Positions 12,261-23,319 are shown, numbered from the stretch's first letter. The stretch: 64,000 nt of DNA from Dactylis glomerata (GCA_007115705.1 QXEO01001827.1:62001-126000), one strand, 5' to 3'. Notes: generated by a model from the sequence alone, not told the origin. Translations and numbers: made by a program.

Positions 12261-14281
12261 ATGGTGCGCCACATGAGTGAAGGTATGGTGGCTAGATACA
12301 AGGAACGCGCGACAGCCATCATGATTCGGAACAACATGTCTGAGATAAGATGTTCTTGTCATAGATGCAACCTCAGGGCCCTAATCAAGCCTGATTCCGG
12401 GACATTGGAGAAGCACTTGCTCATGAGTGGTTTCATGAAAGGCTACATTGACGAGGACGTCAACAACGGGCCCCTGCCGGCAAGAAATGGTGACGTGGGA
12501 GGCCGACAAGAAGGCGAAGAGTCACCCAGACATGATGAAGGAGATGTGGGACATGATCATGATGACACCGGATCCGATGGTGGTTTAGAAGACGCGGACA
12601 CACAGACACCGCTAACTTCAGCCTTGCGGGACCCTCGTGTTCAAGAACTGCTCCTCAAGGAGACGAGCAACGCCAAAGCTGCTACTTGAGAGAAAGACAA
12701 GCTGGCGCAATTAGAGAAAGATAGGAAAACTCCGTTGTATCCTGGGTGCCGGCCCGAGGATACACGCCTGAACATAACCCTCAAAGCTTTGGAGATGAAG
12801 GTGCAACACAAATGGACCAACGTGAGCTTCGACGATAACCTGGAATACTAGCACGAGAAGCTTCCCGAGGGAAACACATTGCCAAGGAGTACCGAGGAGG
12901 CTAAGAAAGTCGTGTACCCTCTCGATCTACCGCACGTCAAGTACAACGCCTGCATCAATGATTGCGCACTTTATCAGGGCCATTACAAGGAACTAACCAC
13001 ATGCCCGGTGTGCGGCCAATCACGATACAAGAGAGGGAGCAGGAAAGTTCCTCAAAAAGTGGTATGGTACTTTCCTATCACCCCCCGTCTGAAGCGGTAT
13101 TTTGTAGACCCTAAGTAAGCAAAGCTCATGCAATGGCACGCAGAAAGGGAGAAGCCCGGAGATGATCCGGAGAAGGGCACGATCTTGACACACCCTGCGG
13201 ACGCTAGCCAGTGGCTCGCGTTGGACATGGAAGACGGTTTCGGGGATGATGCCAGGAACGTTAGGCCAGGTATGACCACAGATGGACTCAATCCCTTCGG
13301 CAACCAGAGTAGCACGCATAGCACCTGGCCCATCTTTGTTTGGCCATACAACCTTCCCCCCTGTCTATGCACCAAGCAGAGATATGTACACATGAGTATT
13401 CTTATTCAAGGGCCGAAACAACCAGGTATCGACATGCACGTGTATCTCGAGCTGTTGAAAGAGGAGTTAGCCACGTTGTGGGAGACACCGGTATGTATGT
13501 GGGACATGTACAAAGGAGAGTATTTTGGTCTGAGAGCCGCGTTGCTCACGACGGTGCAGGACTATCCTAGATAAGCATATGTCTCTTGCTAGGTGGCCCA
13601 CAGACACAATGCATGTGTCAGGTGCATGGATAAAATGCCGCATGTCTAGCTACCAAAGGACCCCAATTCTTCGAAAACCGTGTTCCCTGGGATTCGAAAG
13701 TGGCTTCCCGCCGATCACCCTTGGAGAAAACGCGAAGATCTGTTCAATGGTAGTGAGGAGCTCGAAACAGCCCCACCTAGTTATAATGGAAAGGATATCA
13801 ATGACTTGCTAGAAGAATGGGAAGCATGCCCCGTGCCGGGAAAGAAGCATCCGAGGGTAAAGCCGCTGCGAGGTGTATGGAAAACGAGGTCCGTTTTCTA
13901 GGACCTATCGTACTAGAAATACCTCCACACGCCTCATAGCCTTGATCTCATGCACATCACAAAGAATGTGTGCAAGAGTCTAGTTGCCACTATCGTCAAC
14001 ATGCCGGAGAAAACTAAAGACGAGCCAAAGGCAAGAAACGACCTGATCAAGCTGGGCATCAGGAAAGAACTTCTTGGAGGATGCCCCGATGATGCTGATG
14101 ATGATGAGACGCAGGTGGATACTCAAGGTCATATGCGCAAAAAGGGTAAGAGGAACGACTACTACTGCCCCCTTCCTGCTTCACTCTTAGTGAGCCGGAG
14201 CTCCATCAGTTTTTTAGCATCATCCTCGGAGTCAAGCTTCCTACCGGTTACAGAGGGAAGATATCATGATACCTGGACGAA

Positions 14282-15064
14282 ATGAAGAAGAAGTTCTCCG
14301 GGATGAAATCTCATGACTGCCACATGCTGATGACGCAGATACTTCCAGTTGCGCTCCGAGGGATCATGGACGAGCACGTACGTGAGATGTTGTTTGGCTT
14401 CTGCAACATTTTCGACATCCTCTCTAGGAAGTCGATCGGCATGAAGCAGCTCGAAAGGCTACAAGGTGAGATTGTCATGATACTATGCAAGCTCGAGATT
14501 TACTTCCCCCCCACCCCCACATTCCACGACATCATGGTGCATCTGCTCATCCACGTTGTGGATGATGTCATCCACCTCGGGCCGCCATTTCTCCACAACA
14601 TGATGTCGTTTGAAAGGTTGAACGGCGTTCTCAAAGGCTACATTCGCAACAGGGCGTGTCCGAATGGAAGCATAGCCAAGGGCTTCCTATCCTACGAGTG
14701 CATATCGTTCTGCCAGAATTATCTACAAAACAAGGACGAGGACGTCCCTGTTGGTCAGCCAATCAGGAGGCACCTCGGCAGGATCCATGGGTTTGGTCAC
14801 CGCGATGGCTTCGTCCCCATGCACGTCGTCTTCAAAACCCGACAACTAGACTTTGACAGGGCACACCAAGTCGTGCTACAACACCTTGAATTGGTTGCAC
14901 CTTGGGTGTTAGAGCACAAAAGCTTCATTGAGAAGAAGTTCAGTGACACAGGCAGACGGAGGATGAAGGGAGATGTAACTAGAGAGCAGAACTCCAGCTT
15001 TACGCATTGGTTCAAGGAAAAGCTACTCGAGCTTCATCATGGTAACACGCCTTCCACGGAATAG
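14282..15064 (+). pseudogene. DUF4218 block of the CACTA transposase
   Basis: A 260-codon open stretch with MKSHDCHMLMTQILPVALRG, HIVVD-like helices, LHNMMSFERLNGVLKGYIRN and a FLSYECISFCQNYL segment, the conserved order of DUF4218 in plant CACTA transposases. It is the best-preserved exon of the gene and is in a different frame from the upstream TNP2 core. Confidence 0.85.
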
Positions 15065-15121
15065 GAAAAACTCTTATTCATCTTGTCAAAGGGCCCCACG
15101 ATGAACGTGAGGACCTATTAG

Positions 15122-15571
15122 GTGTACGACATCAATGGTTACACATTCTACACCGAGAAAAAGGACCAGAGCAGTGAACACCAGAACTCGGGAGTCACGA
15201 TGTTGTTCTACGCGGGGGAGGAATCCACCGTCAACGAAAGGTTCTTCAGGAGGATCGAGGAGATTTGGGAACTCAACTGCTGTGGAGAGAAGATGCCAAT
15301 GTTCCGGGTGAGATTGGCCAAGAACGTCAAAAAAGAAGGCCGGTACTTCACTACCATGGTCATACCCGAAGCCAAATCCGGCGTGAACGTCCAGGCGAAA
15401 AATGAGCCATGGGTACTGGCAGGCCAGGTTGATCAATGCTTCTTCATTACCGACCCAGTAAGGCCTAGCCGCGTTGTCGTTAGGAGGGGGAAAATGAGCA
15501 TCATCGCAATGGAGGGAGCGGCCACCGAGCAAGACTTCGACAAGTATGGTGATCCGAAGATAGAAGAGTAA
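15122..15571 (+). pseudogene. DUF4216 block of the CACTA transposase
   Basis: 149 codons open to TAA at 15569-15571. NGYTFYTEKKD, GVTMLFYAGEE, WELNCCG-type and PWVLAGQVDQCFFITDP segments are those of DUF4216, the usual C-terminal region of TNP2-type proteins. A TAG just upstream at about 15119 separates it from the DUF4218 block in the same frame. Confidence 0.85.
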
Positions 15572-16128
15572 TTCGACTAGTACTTTGACAGGCCTAGTGA
15601 TGCCGCTGGAAGAAGGAAGACCACCCTACCCGCTAAAGGATGGCCGTACACGAGAAGAAATCCCCATGTTTTCAGGCTCAGTTATTCAACCGCGATGAAG
15701 AAGGGCAAGAAGATCGTGATGAGTCGATGACGGTAGCTCGTTCGGAATTGACATCGCACAATGTGTCATTTTTTAGGAACAATCATATAAATGAGATGTG
15801 GTTTTTTGTAACAATGATCATATACATGATTCGAGGTTTTCTTAAATAATGATCATATAAATGATTTGTGGTTTTCGAGTGACTAATGAATTTCTAGCAT
15901 TTTATTTGTAAATGTCGGACTGGTACTATTTAAAAATTATTATTTTTAGAATGACGATCATATACATGAATTTCTTGCATATCAAACTTTCTGAAATGTG
16001 TTTTGGCTAACCAAAAAAATGGTGGGAGTTCCAGGGTTCGAACCTGGCACCTCCAGTTTCAAACTGAAACAATAGACAAACCACTGCATTGTGTGCGTGT
16101 TGCTGTCAACACTACACCGTGCGTGATT
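15572..16128 (+). other. 3' region of the CACTA transposase gene
   Basis: AT-rich non-coding DNA with three loose copies of an AATGATCATATAAATGA unit at about 15780, 15812 and 15848. At 16032-16048 a perfect 5-bp stem with a TTCGAA-type loop (CCAGGGTTCGAACCTGG) looks like a tRNA T arm. No gene seen. Confidence 0.5.
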
Positions 16129-16225
16129 TTGAACTATACCGGCATACTTTGTGGCGCATCACTATATGGTGCGCCATGGTTAACTTATCCGTGGCGCACC
16201 TACGTGGGATGTGTCAGGAAGCTTT
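16129..16225. repeat. internal copy of CACTA G subterminal-type repeats
   Basis: GTGGCGCATCA, GGTGCGCCATGG and TCCGTGGCGCACC match the repeats at 3455-3830. They lie between the transposase gene and the second gene, not at an element end, and may belong to a promoter between the genes or to an older nested CACTA relic. Confidence 0.55.
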
Positions 16226-17324
16226 GGCACTTATGGGTAAAATGGCCCGCCGGCGTCCCTTCTCTCCCACACTTAGCCAGATCGAGATAACCTAACAGCG
16301 CCGCGTGCTCGCAGACGCTCTGCCGTCACCGCTCCCCTCCAGCTGTCGCCGCTCCCTCTAGCCATCGCTCGCAGAGGGGTCGGCGCTGGCGCGGGCTAGA
16401 GGAGACGACCACCCGCCATCGATCCATCGGCTCCCTCTGCAACCGCTGCAAGCAGCCGCACCTCCTCGTCGACCCCCACACCCCGCACGACTCCAAGTGG
16501 CCCCCCGGCGCCGGCGACCGGATCTGCAATGGTACACATCTCACCTCACCTCACCTCACCTAACTTCTCTACGGTAGGCTGAGCGCCGTGATTTTGCTTT
16601 TCATGGGAGTGAATCAAGATATGCATTATCCCAACCTTTTCATGGGAGTGAATCAAGATTGGGCCATTCTTGCCCGTATGTGCTAAGATTGTTTCTAAGT
16701 AGTTCCGTAGTTGGTCACAGTATTTAGCTTGCTGCTACAATGTAGATTACTAGTTACAGCTGAATCATTGCATGTTTTGTTGGAAATGATATCTTTGTAA
16801 CTGGACAAAAAGTAGTAGGAATAATTTCTACTTGCTACGGTAATATGTGAATAAATAACAGAGTTAATATGTTTCAAATGGTCTCTTGAATTGCTTTGTT
16901 CATAATGTTTGTGATAGAATTCATTGTAGATAATCTGTCCTATTTATTATCTGATTCACTAGCCTTTTGCTTTACTACATACTCATGAACTTATTTTAGC
17001 CTGCAACTTTGGCAGTGGTGTAGCTTTGTATTTATTGTAATAAAGCAATTATGTACATGTCAGTATGTAATTTAGGTGGTGTTGCAAATCAACTTAAGTA
17101 AAAACATGCTTTGTCTCAGCTTCTATTGTTCTATAGAGCAAACATATCTAGGAGTTGTCACGTCACAATGGTCCGGCATGTTAGTTGCCATCCCCTGTCG
17201 ATAAAAAAGTACAATGGTTCTCATCTCGTGTGCTCCATGTGCTAAAATCTAAATGTTCGCTTAATATAGTTTTTAAAGAATAATAATGATGTAGTATGCA
17301 CACTGGCCATTGTTTAAAAGAAGC
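16226..17324 (+). other. CACTA G: leader and probable first intron of the second gene, split by element D
   Basis: A GC-rich leader-like stretch (16260-16515) ends in a donor-like CAATGGTACACA, followed by four CTCAC units and about 750 bp of AT-rich DNA typical of an intron. Element D inserted at 17325; bases 17320-17324 (GAAGC) are its target copy. No ORF with family resemblance. Confidence 0.45.
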
Positions 17325-18225
17325 TGTCGGGGGATTTCGTGTCGCAAGAACACGGGGTACCACACAACGGACCCAAAGATTCAAATGCAGGGGGCTGTAC
17401 GCGTGAGATCTAGACCGCGACGAAAAATGGCGACAGAAGACTCGAGACGCCGGAGAGCACGACGCACGATAGAGAGGGACATCGAGCTTTACCCAGGTTC
17501 AGGGCCCTCGTGGTGAGGTAAAGCCCCTACTTCCTGCCTTCTTGTATTACGACGCGACACCTCGCGAGGAGTACAAGGCCTTGGTTACAGAGCTCTAGCT
17601 GGCGGGAGGTATAAGCACCAACTTAGCCTAGCTAGGAGCTCAGAATTGGGGATCCCTTCTAAGGGGCAGCCTCCCCTCCTTTTATAGCGCCGAGGTCCTC
17701 CTTCCCCTCATCAACTTGGGGAAGGGGTTGCGACAATATAGCCAAGGAGAGGGACAGCTGTTGTCTTCAGCCTTCGGTGGACTTAGTCTTCGTAGAGCAG
17801 TGGCGCTGGTCCACGGGAGTGGATGGAGGAAGGCTGACGTCCTCCCCTAGCACCCGGCACCATCTACCCTATTTTTAGGGGGGTGGCAACAACCACCCTG
17901 CAGCTTTATGTAGGCACGGCAGGAGCTGGTCGCCCCCTTGTTGGGATAGCATGGACGGTACGCCATCTTCTAATCGTATCTTCTCGCTCAACACCAGAAT
18001 GTGTTGAGCTAGCGCAGATCTGATCCCTCCCCTCACGAGGAACACCTCATGAGGAGGTCTTCTAGTCCTTAGCAGTTTTGTCGTCGTTCTCCTCATGAGG
18101 CGCCTCCTCATGAGGGTCTTCTTTGCTGGGCTTCGGTCTTTGTTTTGCTCCCAGGCCGAAGCTGGGCCGTTGAAGTGGCCCAGGAGCAGGTGGACCGGGA
18201 TACCCCGGTATCCGGAACACCGACA
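17325..18225 (-). repeat. 3' LTR of element D
   Basis: 901 bp, TGTCGGGGGATT to ACACCGACA. On the minus strand a TATAAAAG box lies at 17679-17686. Three CCTCATGAGG palindromes lie at 18046-18116. The bases 18226-18245 read on the minus strand as a G-rich tract (CTCCTGGGGGCTAC), the likely polypurine primer. Confidence 0.88.
17679..17686 (-). promoter_or_regulatory. TATA box in D 3' LTR
   Basis: TATAAAAG on the minus strand, conserved in the other D LTR at 54391-54398. It is the likely core promoter of the element. Confidence 0.6.
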
Positions 18226-18611
18226 GTAGCCCCCAGGAGCCTGGCCCACAAACGCACCCTCTCGAGGGAGCGAAGGGTCAGGGGCCCCCAGAAGCTGCTG
18301 GGCCCTCCAATGGCACGCGTCAACGCATGCGGTCAGAGGACCATGTGAAGATGCAGAGGCCGCGACCACGTGGTGCAGCCGCAGTTGGCGAGACGAAACG
18401 ACGGGCGACGCAGCAGTCCCCGATGCGTCAAACTGCCATGATGGCGCGTCACTTTGTTGCAGGGGTACTGCGTCGACGCTCCGATTCCCACACTTGGACT
18501 TGATGCTTCGATGCTGGCCACGCCTTTAAATGCTGCTTCCTTGATGCCCTCGGCACTCCACTTACCTCCTTCCAGTACTACTTTCGCACTAAAGAACACC
18601 TTCCCTGTGCC
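18226..18611. other. D internal end: purine tract and upstream region of the antisense ORF
   Basis: Contains the minus-strand G-rich tract next to the LTR. For the plus-strand ORF that follows, TTTAAAT at 18525-18531 is a possible TATA element about 80 bp before its ATG. No other gene seen. Confidence 0.45.
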
Positions 18612-19399
18612 ATGGATCCCTCTGATTCCTCCGCCGCCGCCGGACCTTCAAGCACAGGGGCAAAGCGCCACGGGCGCCCCCCGGGTAGCCGAAACAGGCC
18701 AAAGATTCCCGCCATCGGGGCACCCGGAGTTGGAGGCCCCCTCCGCATAGGGGCGCCGGCGCAGGGCATGGAGAACCACGCCGCCCCGGGGTCCTCCATG
18801 GCCTTGACCCTTCGGGGTCCAGCACCAGGAGGTGCTCTGGCCGCGCTGTCACCACTGGTGGTGGCAATGCTGGCTCCCCGCTCCACGAGGAGCATTGACC
18901 GGGCGCTCTGGGAGGCAGGGGCATTCTGGGCCCCCTTCCCCCAGTTGCAGACGCCCCGGTGCCGCTGGAGGCGGCACCCTTCGTGACCGGCGTGGTCGCG
19001 ACTCCTAGCCGCCTGGCGGCGGTGGCCCTGGGACCCCTCATCGCGCCGGGGTCCCACTTCCTGGAGCTCCTCATCATTGTCGAATACTAGAGCTTCACCA
19101 CCCTCCGGTTGCCCGATGTAGTCCGGAGGGCGATCTCCGCCCCTAGCCTCTCCGTTGGAGAGGTCGTGCTGGTGGAGCAGAGCAGGCCAGAGCTGATCTG
19201 GCCTGTGGACATCATCCTCAGCACGAGCGGCAACGCCGTCCTCTCTAGGCGTTGGAGGGCTTTCGCCCTCGGTCACCACCTTCGTGTCGGTGACCATCTC
19301 GTCTTCCGCTTCAAGCTGGGGACGCTGGAGGCCTCGGTGCGGATCTTCATCGCCATAGGCGTCCGCTGCACCTGCCCCCAGCCCGCGGCGGTGGAGTAA
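18612..19399 (+). pseudogene. antisense ORF in element D: AT-hook plus B3-like DNA-binding domain
   Basis: ATG 18612 opens a 124-codon frame with an AT-hook (KRHGRPPGSRNRPK) near residues 18-31, then Ala/Pro/Gly-rich sequence. In another frame, a B3-type domain is readable from about 19055 to 19350: FLELLIIVEY, a stop at 19087-19089, FTTLRLPDVVRR, ELIWPVDIILSTSG, RRWRAFALGHHLRVGDHLVF and VRIF. That spacing (RLP, WPV, W-aFa-H-L--GD-LVF) is the REM/B3 pattern of plant transcription factors. It lies opposite to D's genes between pol and the 3' LTR, where some Tat-lineage elements (Grande) carry an antisense gene. At least one frameshift and one stop break it. The B3 call is by motif only. Confidence 0.6.
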
Positions 19400-20040
19400 A
19401 GGGGTGGCACCGCCCTGGAGGTCTTCGGGGGAGGAGAACTAGTCTCCTCCCCTCTTTTGAAATGTTGTCTTCGTCGATGGGGTATGCCCCGCCGCGACTC
19501 TGTTCCTTCCCCTGCTGGGGATTTGACGGTAATGGAGCCGCTTTAGCTATTGCTTTTTTTGCCCCTTATTTCTTCTTGATGTCCTGGTCGTTCGCATGCT
19601 CGAGAGCCCTGGCGAGTTATTTGCGCTCGTGGGAGGCATCCCAGTGCCTCATAGCTCATGACGGGGTCGGCGTCGGCGACGACGATTGCTGATTCCTGAG
19701 ACAAGTAGTTGAAGAAAGAGTTGGAAAAACAAAAAAACCCCAAATCCCTGAAAATGAGAAACAAATCGATAAAACAAACGAAGAAAAGAAGAAGCGAATA
19801 AGATGCCCCTGTGACCGGCACAGGGACCTTCCTCGTCGTGAGGGAGCACAGCACTATTTGTGCCAGCAGCTAAGAGAAAATTGCCGTATGTGGCGATTCA
19901 CGGGGCCTTCCTTGGTGTGAGGGAAGCTGGACTCTCACAGACACGAAAGCATCGACGCTTAAGAGAGCCAGAGGTCGTCGACACCTCGTTGAGGATTGCT
20001 CACGAGGTGAAGGGCCTGGCACGGACCTCCGGATCTGCGT
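19400..20040. other. D internal non-coding region downstream of the antisense ORF
   Basis: Trailer-like DNA with A-rich runs at 19725-19800. No recognisable gene. Its right edge is the target site (CTC, 20041-20043) of the small CACTA. Confidence 0.5.
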
Positions 20041-20059
20041 CTCCACTAGTAGAAAACAG

Positions 20060-20320
20060 GCCTAATGTCCGGGACGAATTTGAGTTTTAGTCCCGGTTGT
20101 GCTTTGATCCGGGACTAATGTGAGCATTAGTCCCGGTTCAAAAGACTATGTGGGCCAGGAATCTTTAGTCCCGGTTCAAACGGGACCTTTAGTCCCGGTT
20201 GGAAATACGAACCGGGACTAAAGGGTTAGTGACCTTTAGTCCCGGTTGGTGTCTCCAACCGGGACTAAAGTCTCACCCTTTAGTCCCGGTTGGTGTTACC
20301 AACCCGGACTAAAGGGTCTC
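20060..20320. repeat. left subterminal hairpin repeats of the small CACTA
   Basis: Repeats of TTTAGTCCCGGTTGG and its complement, several as near-perfect inverted pairs (20186-20226, 20235-20272, 20278-20316). Confidence 0.85.
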
Positions 20321-21034
20321 CCCCAATTTTCCTCTCATGTCTACCCCCCCCCCCCCCCGCGTTCAAAAAACGTCTAAAATAAATAAATGAAAATGATAAA
20401 AACTTCAAATTTCAAAATCCTTTGACATGCGTGTACCTCATGCAACTAACTTTTATGGAAAATTTGAAAATTTGAAAATTGATTTTTTTTGCAAAAAAAG
20501 GTTGTTGCAAATTAAAATGGCTCTAACTTTTGCATACGGACTCGAAAAAAACGTATAATATATGAAAAATTATCTACACAAAATTTTACATCCGATTTCA
20601 ACGGCCCACGGCCGTTTGCACAAATTCTACTTTCTCAAAATTCCAAAGGGAAATATGAAAGCAGGAAGATTTTAGTTTTTGTTAGAAAAATGAGAAAAAA
20701 AATGAGTTTTTCAAGGTTTTTTTAATTTCTTTAGTTGTTTATTCCACTTTTTAGTTATTTTGAAGTTTTTTATTAATTTTGGAATTTTTAAAGTTTTTTG
20801 AATTTTTTGTTTTTTGAATATTTTGAGTTTAAAATTAATATTTAAATTATGCATAAAGATTATTTGAAATTTATTGATGCTCATTATTACTTACTCATTG
20901 TTGCTTATTTTTGAAATTATTTAGAATTCAAAAAAGTAAAATTATATGTTATCAAAGTCTAAGGGTTAATACAATTCATAGCATAATATTATCAAGAATT
21001 CGCGAGTGCAGTCTTGGAAGCTAGTAGAGAAGGA

Positions 21035-21105
21035 ATGGAGAAGTTAAGCGTGCTGAGTGTGGAGCAGTGTGAGGATGGGTGACCGGCCGGGAAGTGGGAC
21101 CACGA
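21035..21105 (+). other. 5S-rRNA-like segment within the small CACTA
   Basis: GAAGTTAAGCGTGCT-like sequence (21050 region), then GAGGATGGGTGACC and GGGAAGTGGGACC at the spacing found in plant 5S rRNA. These cover the internal RNA polymerase III control region (A box, intermediate element, C box). The outer parts of 5S rRNA do not match, so this is a derived or partial copy, not a functional rRNA gene. Confidence 0.55.
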
Positions 21106-21249
21106 GTATATACTTTGACATGAAGAATAGGGGTGATGATTAGGGATTAGAGGGGAAACTGTCAAACAAATCAAAAATCCGAAAATAGGAAAATTCAAGA
21201 AAATCCGAAATAATCTGAAACTTTTTTTGAAAATATTTAAAAATGACAA

Positions 21250-21450
21250 AATAACCTTTAGTCCCGGTTGGTGTTACCAACCGGGACTAAAGGGTTCTCC
21301 AGCCCGCAGCGCTCAGGACAGCCACGTGGAGAACCTTTAGTCCCGGGTTGTGGCACAACCGGGACTAAAGAGGAGGACCTTTAGTCCCGATTAGTTAGTC
21401 CCGGTTGGTACAACCGGGACTAAAGGCCCTTACCAACCGGGACTAAAGAC
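21250..21450. repeat. right subterminal hairpin repeats of the small CACTA
   Basis: Inverted repeats of the same 12-18 bp motif as on the left, including the perfect 39-bp hairpin at 21255-21293 and pairs at 21337-21372 and 21379-21430. Confidence 0.85.
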
Positions 21451-21469
21451 CGTTTTTCTACTAGTGCTC

Positions 21470-21967
21470 CTTCGCAAGATGATCGGAGCGGTCTTGGTCT
21501 TCGATGATCCTGCCGTGTTTGGCCTTCCTCGAGCGAGGGGAATCTTAACTCCTGCAGATGCTAAGTGCATCGACGCGTCTGGGCGCCCTCGTGAGGGATG
21601 CTCACGAGGCGTTTGTCCTTGGTGGGTGCCTTGGGCACACCTTGGAATTTTTTCGAAGATTTCTTATTTTCTGGTGTACTACTCAAGGAACTAAGCACCA
21701 CGGGCACGTGGAGGTGATCACCCTGACCAGGGCTCAGTCCCTTCGGGTTTTTCGGGCTTGCTGTTTTCTGGGCGAAGGCCCCAGCATAGACACCGTGCCT
21801 AGCCCCCTTCCGCGTGAAGTACATCAGAAAATAAATGGACTTTATGCCATTTCAATATCATGCCGAAGCAGAGGCGCTATATGCGCTTTAACTTAATCTC
21901 AGTGCTGAAGAGCAATTTAAGTTAATACAAAGTGTCGCGATGACGGTCTTATCTCCTCGTGAGGAAC
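21470..21967. other. D internal spacer between pol and the small CACTA
   Basis: Non-coding part of D after the pol stop (minus direction). No gene seen on either strand. Confidence 0.5.
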
Positions 21968-22367
21968 CTACAGGTAGAACTTTCTTAGATGAGCTATGTT
22001 TCACGGGTTCCCCACTAGCACGCCTTCTGCGGTTTCCAGCCGCGCCGAGCCTGGTCTGGCGATGTGCGTCACCTTGAAGGGCCCTTCCCACATTGGCGAT
22101 AGCTTGTGGAGGCCCTCGCGAGAGAGTATCCTCCTGAGCACCAGATCGCCGACCTCCAGAGTCCTCGCTCAAATGTGGCGGCTATGATAGCGGCGCATGC
22201 CCTGCTGGTATCTTGCAGCGTGAAGCGCTGCTTGACACCGAGCCTCTTCAAGCTGGAGGAAGCGATCCTTGATGAGGTCCTCTTGACGCAGCTCATCGAA
22301 GGCGAGCACTCTTGGCGATCCGAACTTGACGTCGGTGGGAAGAATAGCCTCCGCCCCATAGACCAGG
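21968..22367 (-). pseudogene. integrase C-terminal part of element D
   Basis: Minus-strand frame from 22367 reads YHLVYGAEAILPTDV, then a basic/acidic helix region, VGDLVLRR and WEGPFKV, and ends NIAHLRKFYL with TAG at 21968-21970. This is the GPF-type integrase C-terminal module. One TGA interrupts it near 22000. It continues the integrase core at 30303-30970; the gap is element B, whose target copy CCAGG is 22363-22367. Confidence 0.8.
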
Positions 22368-23319
22368 TGATATGGGGTGGCCCGATCTTCTCGTGAGCGA
22401 CGCGATGGTGATGATGGCAGCGAATGATTGTCGGGGATAACTTGGTGTCACCGATGAACTCTCCTCGCTTGAACCCTGATGCCAATGCAACAGCTCTCAA
22501 ACCCTGTAGGATATTCATGACTCCACACACTTGCGCACGTAGCCGTCGACCACGAAACGGTAGTTTGCAATCTACTGATTCCCAATGGAACAACAGATCA
22601 CACTAAACTTACAGCAGTATAACACCAAATCCAGATGAATTGGTGCGGAGGAATTCAGATGAATGCTTACAGCAGTTCAACGAAGTATTCTTTAGTCTAA
22701 ACGTGGTCTAACCCTAATTGAGGGGGCGCCCAGGGCTACTTATAGGTGGCCGGGCATCCTCAGCAAAGACCTGGCCCAAAACATGCCTGGTTTGGGCCCA
22801 ACCTGACTCGGTTCGACTCAAACGGGTACATACCGACCCATATATGGGTTCGGCCTAATTTTAGCACGCAGGCCAAGTGTGTAGCACGCCTTAGACGTGT
22901 AGACATCGTGTCGTAGGCAGTCCTAGTGTGCCATCACATGCTCGTGCTCATCCAGACTTGATCTCCGCCACGTGGTGATGTCCTCCATGCTTGTGGCACC
23001 GGCGTCCCTCTCCTACCTCGCGCTCTCTTGCTTGATCACCATGTCGTGCTCCATGTGTTGCATGTCCTCGCTCCCTCGAACCCCTTCTTCTCCAATGAAC
23101 CTGATCATACATATGAACAAAGACTTAGGCAGTATAAAATTCTCATTACAATAAATATTAGATTCAGCAAGGAGTGAGTTCACCTGCTATTGTAACAACT
23201 TAGCACGGGCTCGAGTAATTGGTCCAATCCTAATCTCGTCATTGGACTTATCTTGATCAGCAACAATAGGATCATCAATAGTAGGTGGAGATGGCTGTGT
23301 AGTAGGGATGTCCTCATCA
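22368..23319 (-). repeat. 3' LTR of element B
   Basis: On the minus strand TGATGAGGACATCC to CCCATATCA. It carries a palindrome CCCATATATGGG at 22837-22848 and a minus-strand TATAAG-type box near 22740. It codes for the tail GPITRARAKLL and an NENFI-QPKS-type segment in the pol-proper frame. Confidence 0.92.

Larger units (their letters stand above)
12261..15571 (+). pseudogene. CACTA TNP2-type transposase, decayed
   Basis: Four blocks of the plant En/Spm transposase family appear in order. Residues from ATG 12261 show the Transposase-associated zinc-finger-like region (IRCSCHRCNL, HLLMSGFMKGY). 12879-13901 holds the TNP2 core (Transposase_21) with CPVCGQSRYKRG, TDGLNPFGN, a WPYNLPP segment and WLPADHPWR. 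14282-15064 is the DUF4218 region and 15122-15571 the DUF4216 region. The function would be DNA strand cutting and joining at CACTA ends. In-frame stops occur at 12687, 12849, 13116, 13572 and later, and the frame shifts once between about 14165 and 14281. Element A lies in its leader. The protein cannot be made. Confidence 0.88.
20044..21466. mobile_element. non-autonomous CACTA element (TAGTCCCGGTT family)
   Basis: 1423 bp with inverted ends CACTAGTAGAAAA at both sides and an exact 3-bp target duplication CTC (20041-20043 and 21467-21469). Both ends are packed with about 18 copies of TTTAGTCCCGG or its complement, many paired into hairpins, for example 21255-21293 with 18-bp perfect arms and a 3-base loop. 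The core is AT-rich with a C-run at about 20343-20359 and no ORF of note. It would be moved by a CACTA transposase supplied elsewhere; its ends differ from those of element G. Inserted in D's non-coding 3' region. Confidence 0.92.

Noticed and set aside
21035..21105. Functional 5S rRNA gene
   Set aside because: Only the internal control region matches; the 5' and 3' stem partners are absent.
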